Shown in pieces: positions 1-15,200 of a DNA stretch of 64,000 nucleotides. The notes below the pieces were generated by a model. That model was not told the DNA's origin, did not search any database, and was given only the letters and a program-made list of their open reading frames with translations. The DNA lies in assembly GCF_009389715.1 (NCBI RefSeq), contig NC_052409.1:2830001-2894000 (forward strand). Direction: 5' to 3'. The position numbers and the translations under genes are program-made. This DNA comes from Phoenix dactylifera. Lineage: Eukaryota; Streptophyta; Magnoliopsida; Arecales; Arecaceae. Positions within the stretch are counted from its first letter, which is position 1; every line of letters begins with the position of its first letter.

Positions 1-286
1 TGCTCCAGACTGGAGCAAAAACTAGAAGCATAATTGCAAAGAAGAATCAAATATACATATCTTTAAGTTAATCTAGCCAACTAGCATTAAGCCACCAAAA
101 TTAGATTGGATGAAGGCTGACGAGAATGAACAGTATAGGCACACATAATGGTTGTAGCTGAGAGTTCAAATTTAGCCACAAAAAAAAAGGGAAACGTTAC
201 AAACCGAACACCATATAGTGCCAAATAGCCAACCAAAACAAAAATGAATGGACACATAATCTTAGAGAACTGTCTGAAAGACTTAC

Positions 287-3200
287 GAGAATGATAACAT
301 GTTTCGGACTTTGGGTGCATTGGGCATATTCATAAACAGAGAATTAGCAAAGAAAGATATCCGCCTTCTAGCATCCAGGTTGGTTGGCACATCCATTGCA
401 GATTCCTTTACTGTGAGCAACAGATGAAGTCTTTTGATCTGGAACCATTGAAACACGAACAAACATTTATTTTGGAGGAATCGGGAAGAAAAAAAAAGAC
501 CCACCTACACCCAGCACCCTTCAGCCTGCATTCCCTGGCACGCACACAGGCATACACACACACACACCCACAAACACACATGCATGTGCACGGAAACACA
601 ATTACACTTTTATATGCATGCACACACCCGCGCACAAAAAAAAAACAGATGCACATCTACACCAATAGATGTATCCATGCATTCACTTCACCATATAAAA
701 CAGAAAATATACCTTTTCAGTCCAAGCTGCTGATTCTGGTAAAGGAAATTTAATAGCTCCAGTTTCTGCAAATAACTGAGCCACCAGTTGGTCCAATGGT
801 GTTATTCCTTCATGCATTCTATATGGCCCTCCATGGGCAGAATCTAGAAGGCTGTCAAAAAAAGTGATGATTACAATGGGACCGGTGGTTTAATTTTAAT
901 AGCAAAATTAGATCTGATATGCAGAAAATGATTGAAATGTAACAATCTAGATTTCCAACAGATATATATTATTAAGTACAGCAAATAACTGATTTGTCTG
1001 CAAGTTTGACAGCAAGAGAATGTACACATATCAAAAGTATGAAATATCTCTAATACATAAAATGGGAAAGCCTGGAGTCCAGCAAGCATGTGCTGGCTTC
1101 TGAGGCCTTTCCACGAGTCCTTGAAGTCCTTTATGCATGTGTCCGTATGTGTGCAAGAGAGAGGATCTGGAACTGCACGGATAGAGCCAACTGTGTGTGC
1201 AAAATGATGCATCAACCCGGTATACAAGGAGAACCTCTAGAACAGTATAAGACTAATTCTGGCTTCACTCGCTTGCAGCCACAACATTTATCATGCAGGG
1301 GGTGGAGAAAAGAGCTGAAAAAACGTGCACCAAAATAGACAATGGACTGATTTGATTCAGAGATCACTTTGGATTCTGAGGAAAGTAATTTTCAGAGACA
1401 CTATTAGAGAAGGATGGTTTAAGAGGATAGACAGTTTGATGGATGAGAATAGACACTAAACTAAGGATATCACAGGGAACCACTAACAAAAGAAGACAAC
1501 AGAATGGATCACAAACGATAGAAGAAATAGCTAAAGCTTTTACATATAAAAGTGGAAAACAGAGCATCAAATTTATTAAGCAAAATGGTCCCCATGGCAC
1601 AACATATTGGGAAGCCAGACAAATATCAAGGAGAAGAAAATTAATTTAGTCTTGTTCTTTTATATATCCAAGTGATAATATCAGACACAGATATCATGAT
1701 CTTACAGCAAAAAAAAATCATTGAGATTTCTTACCCAGGAGGTAGTTCATCCATTATATCCCTTGTTACCACCTCAAGCATGTCTTGGAAAAGAATGATA
1801 ACCTGACTTCTGTCTTCTCCCTTATTTTCCATCTGTGACAATAGATCATGGGAAAAAATGAACCCACTGATGAATATTACATAAACAGCAGCTGAAACAT
1901 CAAGATTTTAGAATAAAAATGCATACCAGTAGCTTAATCAATTCAACAAATTTGTGGTACAGACTCGGGAGAGAGCTCAAAGTTAGTTGTGTTATCAAAG
2001 TGTCATTGGCTATATGGTCATCAACTTTTTGAAAAAGCTCATTTATGACCCTGATATGCATAAAGCAGTAATGAGACAAAGGCATGTGATTTTGAAAAGA
2101 AATAACTTATCCCAAGGAACGCAAAATAACGGTAACCAGGCATGCTTACTACTTGCAATTAGAATTACAGATTAAATCATATGCACAACCAATAGCTTAC
2201 CCTTTTTCACGCTGACCATCAACTAAATATTTTATGATGTTTTTAAATGATGCATAGCACTCTCGAACAGCACAGAACATATAACTATCTGCATTGATTC
2301 TCTTCTTCAGATCACGATCCTTTCCATCGCTATCTTTGGCCATGTCCAGTGCTATTGGGATCTAAATTTCAAGTAAGTTTCAGCACTTAATCAAAAGGCT
2401 AAGAGAAAGAAGGGTGAGGGGGTGGGGGGAAATGAAAACCTTGCTAGCAAGTAAGAACGGAGGCCACTGCATAAGGCCCAAATCACGATCTGCCCAGTAT
2501 GGAACAAGCAACAAGTCCATTTCCCTGTATTTCAGTGATCATAGCAACTGACACATATGCTGGAATATATAAAATACACAAATAAATTGACCAGCAAAAT
2601 CGACTATACTTGTTGCTTATAAGATCTTCATCTCGGAAACTGGTGATTATTTTATTCCACATTTGAGCAAATCTTGCTGCCTCCTTCTCTTTATTGCTAG
2701 CTGGTGCCTGAAACATCCAGCAGCAAAAGCTAACTCAACAGAAACTATGAATTTATGGAATAATTGAAATGGATAACAATAATAGATGTTAGAGTTGACA
2801 TGGTTACACAATAGCCAGGTGAGGAAACAGTCAAACCTCAGGATGTTTAGTGGAAAAAGTAGCCCGAAAACCCTTTTTTTTGCCTGTTTCAGACTTTTCC
2901 ACTGGAATCAAGCGGCCATTAAATGCACCAGGCAGTGATTGAAAACGGGATCTTAACATTCCTAAAGTGCGAATCTGGATTCATTAACAGAGTAATAACG
3001 AGTAAAAACACATTGAAACACTTATAGCTACAAAAAAAATTGTTTCTCTGCAGACAGACCTAGTGCACATAGAGTTGAAGGTTATATCGGTCCAATAAAA
3101 AATTACTGGCCAAATCATCTAAAGCGGATAATTAACATGGCACCATATGATATGCAAAATTCAGTTAGAAGATAGGAAAAGTGCACACAAATTTTAAACA

Positions 3201-6200
3201 TATGACACTAAAGCTATGTCATCTGTTCATCTGAACTTTTATCCGATATGTTCATGTTACTTCCGGCGGATTCTAATGATACTTCAAATACTTTAAGATG
3301 ATCTGCACATATATTAAAATTTTTCAAGCTTAAGAGTAATTCCCTTTCTGTTTGCCTTATTTATATATTTACACTTTGTTCTTATAGGATTGGATGTGTT
3401 CCAGAGTATAACTCATGTCAAGATTAATGCTAATGTCTGTTCCAATCACCTACTGTCATCTCATGATTTATGAATGTACTTATGAACTTCTACAATCTGC
3501 ATGCTATTTTGATAGGTCATCTCAATGTTAATCTTTTAACCCAACAGCATGTCACTATGCATCAAGAGGAAGATTCATCTGTTATTAATAAAGCTAAGAA
3601 AAGAAGATGTTTTATAAGAGCATGTCAATACTCAAAATGAAGCTACTTGTTTACTGTCTAACATCTCGCAGAATCACGATCTTTTGAGACATAAAGCTTG
3701 CCCTATAAATGATTTCAAATCAGTTCTATGATATGTAGCATGACCGGAACTGTCAAATATTTAGACTATGCCCTAAAACACTGTAACCTTACCAAAATCC
3801 TTCAACTTGAATTAGGTATATTAGATGACATGTACCAACATGCATGTCAGAGACTGCTTCAACTAACATCAACTCTTATATCAAAATTAAGGAATACTTT
3901 CATAAATGTTGCAAGATGAAAAACTTAATAAAAAAGTTATGAATAATTTGTTCATTATTCAGATAAAAATATATCAAATGATGTTTTCAGGGAATATATA
4001 TGAACATCCACAAGGAAAATAACTAAAATTAATAATGTTAAATTATCAATCCACTCAACTGAAATGGAGCTTCCCATGTGCAACACAAAAGAAAGTAAAA
4101 ATCGTCAAATGTGAAGTTTGATATCTCGTATGATGATAAGATTGCTGGCATCATATTTGTGATTAACATAAATTTTTCAACTCATTTTTGAAATGGAGCT
4201 TCGAAGACCAAGATATGACAGAAGTTAACCTAAGAAGATGAGATAGAGATGCACAAAGTGTTACAACATGTGGTAAAAGGAAACTGAATGGCTGTTTACA
4301 TTTGTTTGGTTTTAAACCACAAATTAGAATATATAAATTGGATATATGCCTAGAAGTTTTGGAGGATATGAGAAGCAAGGGGGTAGCTATAGATGGTAGA
4401 GTCAGGGGAAGGAAACAGAGAAATCCGTGTCAAAATAGAATGATTAAGAACCATTTTTAAGTCTCTTTGAATTTAATATATGAGTTTATTAAGTCTATAT
4501 CATAATCCTAGACTTAGGAGTGCAAATTTTATATAATTCCACACATTTGGTAGAACTTCAAAGTGAAAAGAAAATTTACACTTAACCTCAGGACCGGGAA
4601 TAGAAATGCATGCAACTTCATGAATACAATGCCACACATGCTAAATTTGATCATTTATAATGTATAACAGGCACAATATGAAAACAGAATGAACCCATGG
4701 AAAGTTTGATTTGGCATGACAAAAAGTCATTACAGAGATCTCCATATTGTTCAAAAAGAATAATTGTAGCATTCTTAAAGTAACATTCTGAATCTTAAAA
4801 AATAGCTACAATATTATTTTCTAATCAATATTCCTAATATAAGCAACTCTGCATGTTCTTTACTGACATTACTTAATAACTAAATAATTAAGTCATCTAT
4901 TTAGATAACATTATTTGCTTACAAGAATTTGACATGATCGTGTGTTTCAGCTTGTGGAACAAGTTGTTCTATTTTATGCTCTATTTATGTTTCTTGGCAA
5001 GGTAATTTATCCTGAATGGTTTTTCATATATATGGTTTTAATTTGCAGTCAAGCAACTAACTTAAACTATAAATATAGACTATCAACTATGGCTACATTA
5101 AATCAACGCGGAAAAATGTTTGCTTATATGCACTATATAAATTATTAGGAGTTTAGGACTCTAGAAAGCTACACCACCTGCATTAATATATGTACTAATA
5201 ATAACTAAGTTTTGGGCCCCTAATAGTGCTACAAGGAAAATTCTTCCAAAATGGGTTTAACCAATATCAGACAGATCAGATAGAGTATACATGTCAGCAT
5301 AAGAAAAACAAGAACATTCATTTCCAAGTCACTGCACCACAAAAAAATATTAATCGTGTCTTTGAAGGAGTATATATCATTAAGGATTCAAGGCATGAAG
5401 GCCAATTGACATTCTTATATAACATAGCTAATAACAAAAGAGAACAAAGAGAAGGAGGGCACTGAGACTTTCAAGTATCCAGAATTCAAGTCTGAAGACA
5501 TTTCAGTTGGTTGCCTATTTACCTGGATACATATTTCCTCTTGACCGAAACACAAAACCAAGGAATTCAAATTTACATGAAAAACTTGATATGGTTGGAA
5601 TACAGTGCAGCATCATGCAGGCCAAATACGTCCAAACTCCAAAGCCTCTTACACAAGGTCAAAATTCCAACCATTAAGGTAGTTAAATGTGCTTCAAGCC
5701 AATCTTAAATGTTTAAAACAGGCTTGAAGCAGTTTCGGTCCACAAAAGAAATTTAAAAAGAAAATAAGTATTGTTTGCCCAGATAAAACCCTTGCAACTG
5801 TGAGAAGTTCATGGAAGTCAACAAACACCATCAATTTGCAGCAAACAATCATGCAAGTACAAGTCAAAACTGCCCCTTAACTGAGCAAACCGATGCTCTG
5901 CATATGAAACATAAAGAGTGTCCCACCAGACAAGAATCAACGGGACTAGAATGCTACCCAAATTTATATGATTAACATGAACATGTATTTATCATAACAT
6001 TTTCATAATTTTTTGTAGTAGGTATTAAGGAACATGTCTAAGCACCACCTTGAATTATTTAAGTGTTTGATAGCTACAACTATTAGAAGCCCTTAGATAT
6101 ACTAATATTGCTCAAAATTTAAACGATACATTATTAAAACCACAGTTGGTGGAACCGTCCCGAACCGCCCGGTTCGGGCGTCCCGAGCCGCACCGGCACC

Positions 6201-9200
6201 GGACCAGGACGGTTCCGGCAAAGAAACCAAGACGCCGTCGTCGGAGAAGGAGAAGAGAAGAGAAGAAAAGAGCGAGCGGGGGAGGAAGAGAGAGAGAGGG
6301 AGGCCGACGGAGGGCGAGCGGAGGCCGGGGTCGGACCCCTGTTTCGTGTGAAACAAGAATCCATCCGCTAAAAAATTTTGCGATTTTTAAGTGAAGTCGG
6401 CAAGAACAAAATAGGGGTCCGGTCGTGGCCTCCGCCACCTGCACCTGTGTCGGCCTCCACCGACCCTCCGCCGGTCTCCCTCTCTTTTCCTTTCCCTCCC
6501 TCCCCTGCTCGCTCTCTCATTTTCTCTCTCCCACAGTCTCCTATGTCGATACAAGCCCAACATAGGTCTGTACCAACTCGTGTCGTCAGGCAACCAATAC
6601 GATGCCTGGTACCGGCACAGCAGACACTAATTAAAACACTTACACTGTGATCAAGGTAAGCAAGCTTAAACAGCCAAATAAAGTCCTTTAAATCCACAAA
6701 CTTGGGATTCCCATATAATGGGCAAATGGCCTGGGTCGGCCCAAACACCTAGAAAAAATTGTGCTCAGGCTCAGCTTTTAGGGCCCCCAGGCAGGGTTCG
6801 GACCTGAAAATTGAGTCCCAGCCTAAAAGCATATAGTGTGTCTCAGGTCATGCACAAGCCTGACACCTTGGGGCCAAATTTAAGCTAGGCCAGGCTTGCA
6901 GGGGCCTAAGGTTCAAACCCCAGCCAATCGGCGCAATCTAGCCCATTGACAACCTTACCTATTAAAATAGACCTTGTAAGATTTGATTTTCAAATAGAAA
7001 ACCATATTATGTTACCTGGCTGTTTTGCTTTTGAATGATTTGGTTCAGAAAGTCATAACCATCATACTATCCCATTCATGCCAAAGATATTTACTTGAAT
7101 GCATTTTAAGTGCTTTCCTTAAAAATAAGTGCCTTTTGCAGTCTAGTGAAGTAGAGTGAATACGGAACTTTGTGCACTGTTTTCCAGATACAAGAAGTGA
7201 AGAACAGAATAGAAGCGGAACACCAAATTCAAAATAAATATCATGATCCAAATTCAAGTACATGATTCTTCCTGAATAAAAATCAGTGATGCATGCAGAG
7301 TCCTATGCGTCCACTAGTATGAACCTCTCATCTATATAGATAGACAACATGATAAAGCACACATCAGTCAATGTTGAAAAAGCATGACCTTGAAGCGTCA
7401 TAAAAACCTTGCATCATGGACAAGGATTAAAAGTGTGTGCTTCTCATATCTGATTTTTAAAGCTGCCACACTCTATACATGTGAGTCCGTGTATCAGAAT
7501 CCATATTGTGGTGAGCAAAAATGCAGTTTTCTAAGCAATTTTGAAACTTTATTGCTAATTGAACCCATGCATCTCGGCGTAAGGCTCCTAGTAAGTAATA
7601 ACTATGTAGCATGATTCAAGAATGCTAAACCAAGCAGAAGACGTGAAACAAGTTTAAACCGAACACAGTTATTGATGTATCTATGTCTTATATCCTCTGG
7701 AAATGAACAAGGATAAGCTCTATATAGCTTGCAAGTTACAAGTTATTGCAGCCATTTAATTTTTCAAATTAAAAGAGGAACTAACAATTTTTTGAGAAAA
7801 AAAAAGAGGAGTGAAAAGATGTGTCACCAACCTCTCCAAGACGACGGCAAGCGCCATATATACCACCAATTAATGTGGAGAAAATTGCATACCAGATTTG
7901 TGTATCCATGAAATAAACCTAGACACATCATGGCCGCAAATTAAAACAAAAAATGCATAACAAAATGGATTTTATGGTATTATGAGTCAGGATAGAAAAA
8001 CAAACATACAAGAATAATTGGAGCCCATAATGCAATCACAATACCGAGGTTGTTATTGGCTGCAGGCAGAAAATAAGACATAATAAATATTTATGAACCT
8101 GTAGAACATAAGTTATCCCTTGCGACAATACCTCTCGGAAAAAACTCATGCCATTGAAAATTTTTTATCGGCTCTGCCATGATATCTTTTGTTGGCTGAA
8201 TAAGAGGCTTGATCTGCAGTGGCAATTTGGCTCACAGTGATTAATGGAAGTGGATAGAAGATGCCAAACTATTCAAGTTCTAAACATACAATCGGAAAAA
8301 TGCAGGGAAAAAAATCCAACAAGGATGACTAGATTTCCAACATGAAAAATTACAGTTTTTCCCTGCACAACTCAGATGGGTAGAATATGTGAACATGGCA
8401 TATTCAATTTATGTACTTACTATCTTAAATAGGCCTAATTTGTCATAACCCATCGATCATTTCTAGCAAGCCATAATTCTTCTTCTCATAGACTAAAAGG
8501 CAGAGCCAGAATTCTGTAAAATAGGAACTTGTACCCATAATTACCTCACAAGATAAAATTTCATATTTCCTATGCATTTAAATCTTCATATTTTCTGCTC
8601 GGCTAACAAGTTAGTTTATGAAAAAAAAACTTCTAATGCATTTTTTGACAAAATTATCACAATCTTAGTATTGCAATAGTACAATATACAAACTTATATG
8701 GGTGTTACAAGTAAAAAAAGTTAATATGTCCATCATATTGCAAAATAAATGAGATTAACCTTGAAACAAGAATGATACAGTATCTTTAAAAAAATCTTTA
8801 CGTTCTTATTGTTATATATTACAAGAACTTTCTACAGATAGAATCCAGAACAATGACACAGTAGCAGATTTCAGCAACCAATGAATGAATAGTTACCTCA
8901 ATGTAGTAGCTAAATGCCAATTTTACAGCTATAAGAAGGATCCAGAACATTGTATACCTGAAATTAAGTTGGAATGGTTGGAAATAAGAATGAACAAGCC
9001 TCTACTGAGTCATGGACTACAGTGATTACAATAACTACGAGAAAGGATTGTCTTCTTACTTGAAAAGGGAGAATGAACTCTCATGCATCCCTCTTCCAAC
9101 ATAGAGACGAGGCTGCCAAATGAATGAATGATTAAGATTGCTAAAGCAGATAAAAGTCCTAGACTGAGTAATGCGAATGCAATTGGGAAAGATGATAAGA

Positions 9201-12200
9201 AGATGTAGATTTACCTGAGACCACCACATCATGAGCATTATAATCTTATAGTTTGACCTCTCAAGAAACCGTCTCAGGAATGGGAATAGAAACAACAAAG
9301 CACCAAGCATATTTGGGGATAAATATATGACCACTGCTAAAATATATAGCGAAGGTTGATTTCGACCATCCCCAAGCCAGTTCTTAATTGTCCTTGCTAG
9401 GCCCGTAGGGTTTTCCCAAGTATAGGCATATGTTACCGGTAAAATTATCACCCAGGCAGCAGCTGAGATGACCTTTAAAATATATCTCATCTTAACTGGA
9501 AAAGACATACTCCTCCTTGCTTTCCAGCTCAAAATAACGTCAAGGATGGCTGCAGGGTTAATATTTTAATAACATGTAAATATAGCAAACAAGGAACTTC
9601 TTAGAATTAACTAGAAATGAATTGGAGAAGAAGAAATACAAATTTCATAAGCACATTTAGAAATTCCGTATCAGCTAACCTTGTCCCAGCTTCATTACTG
9701 CAGCAGTTATAAATATGCTCAACACTTCCTTAAATACACCGGCATAAAAAATATCACTTGGTGACCCGCCATTCCAAGCAACAATAATCATGGCCTGAGA
9801 AACAGAAGGCACTTATCAGCAACGAAGCAGCACACATAGGAGGAGGAAAAGCAGCAGGAAGAGCATGATTTCAGTGAGCTAATGGGAACTAAAACAATAA
9901 GTCAATAACAGAGAATCACCTGTAGGCATAGAATAAAGAAGCTCCACATTCTATCAAAACTTCGAAAGATATGCCAAAATGAGCGTATCTCAACAAAATT
10001 TATTTTTCCAGTCCATCGATCACTACTGGTTGGTTGGTCCTCCTGAATCGCAATGATAAATATTCAAAATTAAACAACCCACCCCCCATCTTTCATCAAA
10101 ATTAAGGAAAAGAAAAGAAATTTTAAAAGTAAAAGCACAACCTGAAGAACCCAGATTTTGTGAGTTTTAGTGGAATTAGCAATCATAATTCATGGGAAAA
10201 TCATATAGCAGAAAATATGGCACATTTGAAAATTGAAACAAATTATGATGTTTACTGCATATCTTTACAAAAAAAAAGGGTGAAGAATACATGAATCCCG
10301 GTTTTCTGGTTCATTTTTTTTCATCATGATGAAATTTATTTTAGTACTTTAGAACAGGAAAGTTACAATTTAGAGCACATCCTCAAGATATCATATATGA
10401 TACTCACATAGAAGAAGCAAATTTCAATTTAAGCCGATAGCCTAACTGCATAAACCTGTTACATAAGGAAATATTTTTCAAAGACAATGACCTAACACCT
10501 AAGTTTCTAAAATGTGCTCTCTTGATTAAAACAATTCTAAAGAAAATAAAATATAAGATAGCAAGTTGCATTCAGGCAGTGCATGACTAGCTGATGGCTC
10601 AAGGTGCAGGAGAGTAGCTGAGATTAGATTGTTGATTTGGTCTCTCATGCATGGACCTTCATGATAATAAGGTAGAGCTTTCATAATAAGGTAGAGCTTT
10701 TACAGTACCCACTGTGAACTCTAGGAATTTAATTTTTCCTTTCTTCTTTAAGTTGCCAAAAGTTTGCAATTAAGAGCAGATGAGGAATTACGAGTCCTTA
10801 TTCAAGTGAGAAGCATTATTTACAAAGTTCTTTGGTCTGCCAATAAAAGCCAATCAACCCATGTAAAGCGGCAAATTTTGAAGATTACTGGAGATTTTTT
10901 GATTGAAAGAAAAATCTTGACTGGTTTTGGCCCCTTCTCCGCCCTCTATCAAATCTCTTTCTCCTCTCCGACTCATCACTTCTTCAATTCCTTTCTTTCA
11001 TGGCTGATTATAATCTTACTGCTACGACAAACTACATTACTACTACTTTTCTGATTTAATTATAGACATCATATCTTATTAATTCAACAAAATAGTGCTC
11101 TTTCCCTAATACTTGCCATTCTTCCCACATATGCTCATCCAGTATAAAAATACATTATAGTGTAAGTGCATTTCAGTTGTCTTGAACTCATTTCTCCAAT
11201 GATCTAATCAATCCATGATCCCTTTGCATATGCCTAAATACTCCAATAAAAACTAAAACAGAACAGCTTTGACCATATATCTTACAATTGTGGAAAACGC
11301 AAACTATATCCTGTTTCTGTAACAGGACATCGATCTGATTTCTTGACCCAACACATGTTTAATCTCTTCCTTGGGTCCCACACATTGCAGGCCATCTGCA
11401 TTTGGTCCTGCATCAACAACTCCACCTTAACTAAAAGAAGCCCTAGTGTTAGGATCTAGCACACAAGAGAAAGCAAGAAGGCTTCTAGAGGTTAGCAAGG
11501 GTATTGGGAAGAGAACAGCTTTGGCTACAAAAAGTGAAGTGTTTTCTTGTGGGTTTTCCTCATCTCTGTACATGTAATCACTTATTTATACATTCTAATC
11601 TTTACAAAAGGAAGAGAATTTCTTCCAATGGAGTGGCTTGTTTACTCTAAGGGGTTAAAAATTCTTAGTTTCATGCTTGTACTCCTGCATCTTCATGGAC
11701 AGCCCAATTTGGCTGAACCACAATCTGGTGCATGTTGTGTTGATTATTTTAATTTTGCTTGCCTTGTCTTTCCTGTGTATTTTGCAAAAAATCAAAAACA
11801 ACCACGTTGGGCAAGTTGCTTAGCAATGACACCATGGCCAAATATATCAATCCAACAAGGCCCTCACTATTTACAACCTCTATAATGATGGAGGCTTTTA
11901 AATGGCAAAGAGCTCATATTAGTAGCTTATTTACTGGTAATGGGCTCTCCAAGACTTGTCTCTTGGCTATCTTTTGCCCAAGCAAGCTACCTGTGTAGAA
12001 ACAGTAAGGTTAATGAGCGCTCAACTAAACCTTACCCTTACCCTTGTATTCTGAAGTTTTCTTTATGATCCCAGCAATGTTTGAGTTTCCATGGCTCTAG
12101 TGGACACAATCTCCGTTTGAAATCACAAATGACGATGATGATGATGATGATGATCCAAGAATTCCTTAGTCTAAGAATTACTCCAACACTAGCCCCTAGC

Positions 12201-15200
12201 ATCATGCATGGCTTGCAGGCAGATGTGCTTAAATCAATTAATTTAGTTAATGATAGTAGTTATAAGAAGGCCTGCATCTTTTGCCAGTGATTAAAAAAAT
12301 TAATAATTTGCAATTTGCAAACAACATTCTCTCTCATCAGCCTGCTACTTCACAACTCACCTTGTGCTGCTTCCAATTTTTGCTCAGATTATCTGCATAT
12401 CCATTATAGCAATTAACAACTTGGTGATGAGGTACTTAAGTTTAGGCTCAGCACTTTAAGCACTGAATAGAAAAGTTAACTGAATAAACTATCACCTTGT
12501 CCCTTCAAGTGATAAAAAATTAGAACTTCTGAAAAATTCTGACGTAAACAGAAGGGACATATAAAATGACATGGCAGGGAGAAGTCCATGCATGCTTCTT
12601 CAATTCTTCAGATCTATATTTTAAAATGTCAGAAAGGCAGAACATACATTATGATCTAAAATCACAACATAGATAGGAAAGAAAACAAAAGGCTGAAGCG
12701 TGGTGTTTTTTGATCATCTATTCTAATACCTCAGAGTAGTCGACCAGCATTCTAAAATGAAATGAAAATTTTACAGCTATTGTCTCATTAACTAGGAAAA
12801 TGTATGCAAACATATAAAGAAAGCATCACATAAGAAAGTCCATTCCACAGAAAAGCAAGCATGTGAATACACACAGAAGCCCTAGAAAAAAGGAGGTAAT
12901 GACCTACGAGGCTATGACATTATTTGCATATGACAAAGATAAACCATAAAGCAGCAGAAAAGAAAGCAAATAAAATACAAAAAAGAAATATGTATATATG
13001 TATGGCTATAAATCAAATGAAATGTACGATATACAGCAGCTACAGGAAGTAAGTTTGGAGCCTACTCCATTTTTCTCGTTATTTCGCAACTTTGGCGGTT
13101 GGCAAAAGAAATCGGCATCATTTCTCATAGGCCAGCCTAGGCGGAAACAGTCGACTGACCTACAAATTGTGAAAGGGAAATTATAGAAGATATTTATAGA
13201 TAGAACTAAGAATATTTGACAATTAATAAAGTTTTGTTCTGATGCTACCAAAAATATTCATTCAAATCATCATAATTTCTCCAGTGTGAATGCTTTGATT
13301 TTTCTTCTTTGCTCCTTTCAGCTTCCTGCATGCAACAATTACATCTTGATTAAGTATCCAAAATTAACCAACATGACAAGAATCAACTGCAATAATACCT
13401 TTTTTATAACTAGGTAAATTGGAGTCACAACTTTTCTTAGAAAGGCTTCTTCATCACCCCCATATGCGGGCTTTATGTTCTCGCCGGTCATTGGGCTCAC
13501 ATTTCCAGCTAGCATACCATACAGTTCAAATGCCATCTAAAAATAAAGAAACAAATATTAAGAGGAAAGGATACCCCCACATAAGAGCAAAAGCAGAATG
13601 TAATCATGGTAAAGCCACCCAAAAGAACCTCACTGTTAAGCACAACTTTGGTTGACTACTACTTGCTAAAGCCATGCTAAACTGCACTCAACAAGTTGAT
13701 CACTGGGGGAAATCACATGCATAGGGGCTTTTGAAGACCAGATCAGGTCCCTTAGTTTCACATTCCCATCAACAAAGCTATGACACATTAGCACATGCCT
13801 CTTTTGCCAAGTACAGGGAAAGAAAAAAAAACTTGCCACTGTCGTCAGGAATAACCTGATAACATTGATCCCTGGTGGTGCTTGAAGACTATTCCATGCA
13901 TAATGCATGCATTTCTCATGACTTGGATTGCCAAACTAGCAGCAGCCGGAAAGGGAGTCCAAACATCTTATTTTAATGTTGTGCTAAGATCACTATAAAT
14001 ATAGCTCAAGCTCTTTCTGGCTATCAGAGCCTCTAACCCCTCCTCACTGCCTATGCCACTTGATTGTCTTTTGAGGCCTGCATCTGCATGTTCCAAATGA
14101 ACTACAATAGCTGGAACCTTCCTTATATATTCTTCAGCAAACAGATGCCAAGATAACTCAGCAAGGATCCAACATTTATTTGCCTTGAAGGAAATTGAAA
14201 ATGAAATAATCATCCTATATTATTGAAACATAGAGGATAGAAATTGATCTAGATGTTCGCAATATTTCATGAAGCCTAGCGCATGCTTGATGACTGAGCT
14301 TCCTATTGGCAATCTTTACAGATAGAAAATCTTGAAAGTCCGTAGCAAGACCTATGGCACATTCCACCTAGCACAAAATATCAATCAATGTCTTCATCTA
14401 GTAAACGTATACTCTTGCAAGCCAATCAGCCTCTCATTTAGTTTGCCCACCCCCAAGTGCCAGTGCCACAAAAGGCAAAGTGGCGTGTCTTCTAGGTTAT
14501 ATTCTAATTTCTCAACAGCGAGCACATGCCTAGCATTGTTTTTAAGTGTGGCTTAGTTTGGTTTTATCAACATTAACCCATCCGTAATGAGCCTAGGAAG
14601 ATCAAAGCTTGCCAGAAGGTTCAGGGCATGAAAAAAACAAAGACCCTTAAGATATGTTGCACTAAAAAAACATAAGCCCTTATGTCTTGATTTTTTTGAG
14701 CAAGGCTGCTAGTCACTGAACATACAACACCATCCCCCCCAACAAGATATGCCATCAAAACAGAGCATCTACAAATCTCGGTTCTATGGCATCACAGAGC
14801 AAGGATCTACCTTGATAAAGCAAATCAAATCTAATTTTCATTTCTTTGTCATCATTTTAGCTTGACATATCATTTACAGCTTGGAGACCCTTCACAATAA
14901 TTTATGGTAATAAGATAGGTTTCTAAGAAATACTTGAATTATCCAACTTGTGTTATAGGTTATGAGGGATTCCAAACTCTAGAATGCAACAAAAAACTAT
15001 CCAAGATTGAAAGCATAGAATTGTAAAAATGGTTATTATATATATTTCAAAAATTCTTTGTTACCACAAAAACATATACTCTTTAGTCTTTACCCATATA
15101 TGGAAAGTGTTTTCCTTTGGAAACACATAAAGAGCATGGAGTCATAGCTGGACAACATACATGATGATAGATGTAGCAAAGGCATTCTGGCATGAATCTC

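Larger units (their letters stand above)
2975..7831 (-). other. 4.9-kb intron 20 of callose synthase with repeat insertions
   Basis: AT-rich intron between the exon ending in RRLGE and the exon starting [11 protein letters not shown]. It contains a GC-rich inverted-repeat element at about 6140-6620 and a degraded GGCCC-rich repeat at about 6735-6965. No coding exon is recognisable inside it, and the flanking exons join in phase as in other callose synthases. Confidence 0.8.

Noticed and set aside
6102..6748. Open frames rich in Arg, Ser and Pro
   Set aside because: They are readings of the GC-rich fold-back repeat and low-complexity GA/CT runs, in an intron of callose synthase.
6900..6930. 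GGTTCAAACCC resembling a tRNA/SINE B box
   Set aside because: No matching A box or cloverleaf nearby; it sits in a degraded GGCCC-rich repeat. No tRNA gene was found in the window by eye.
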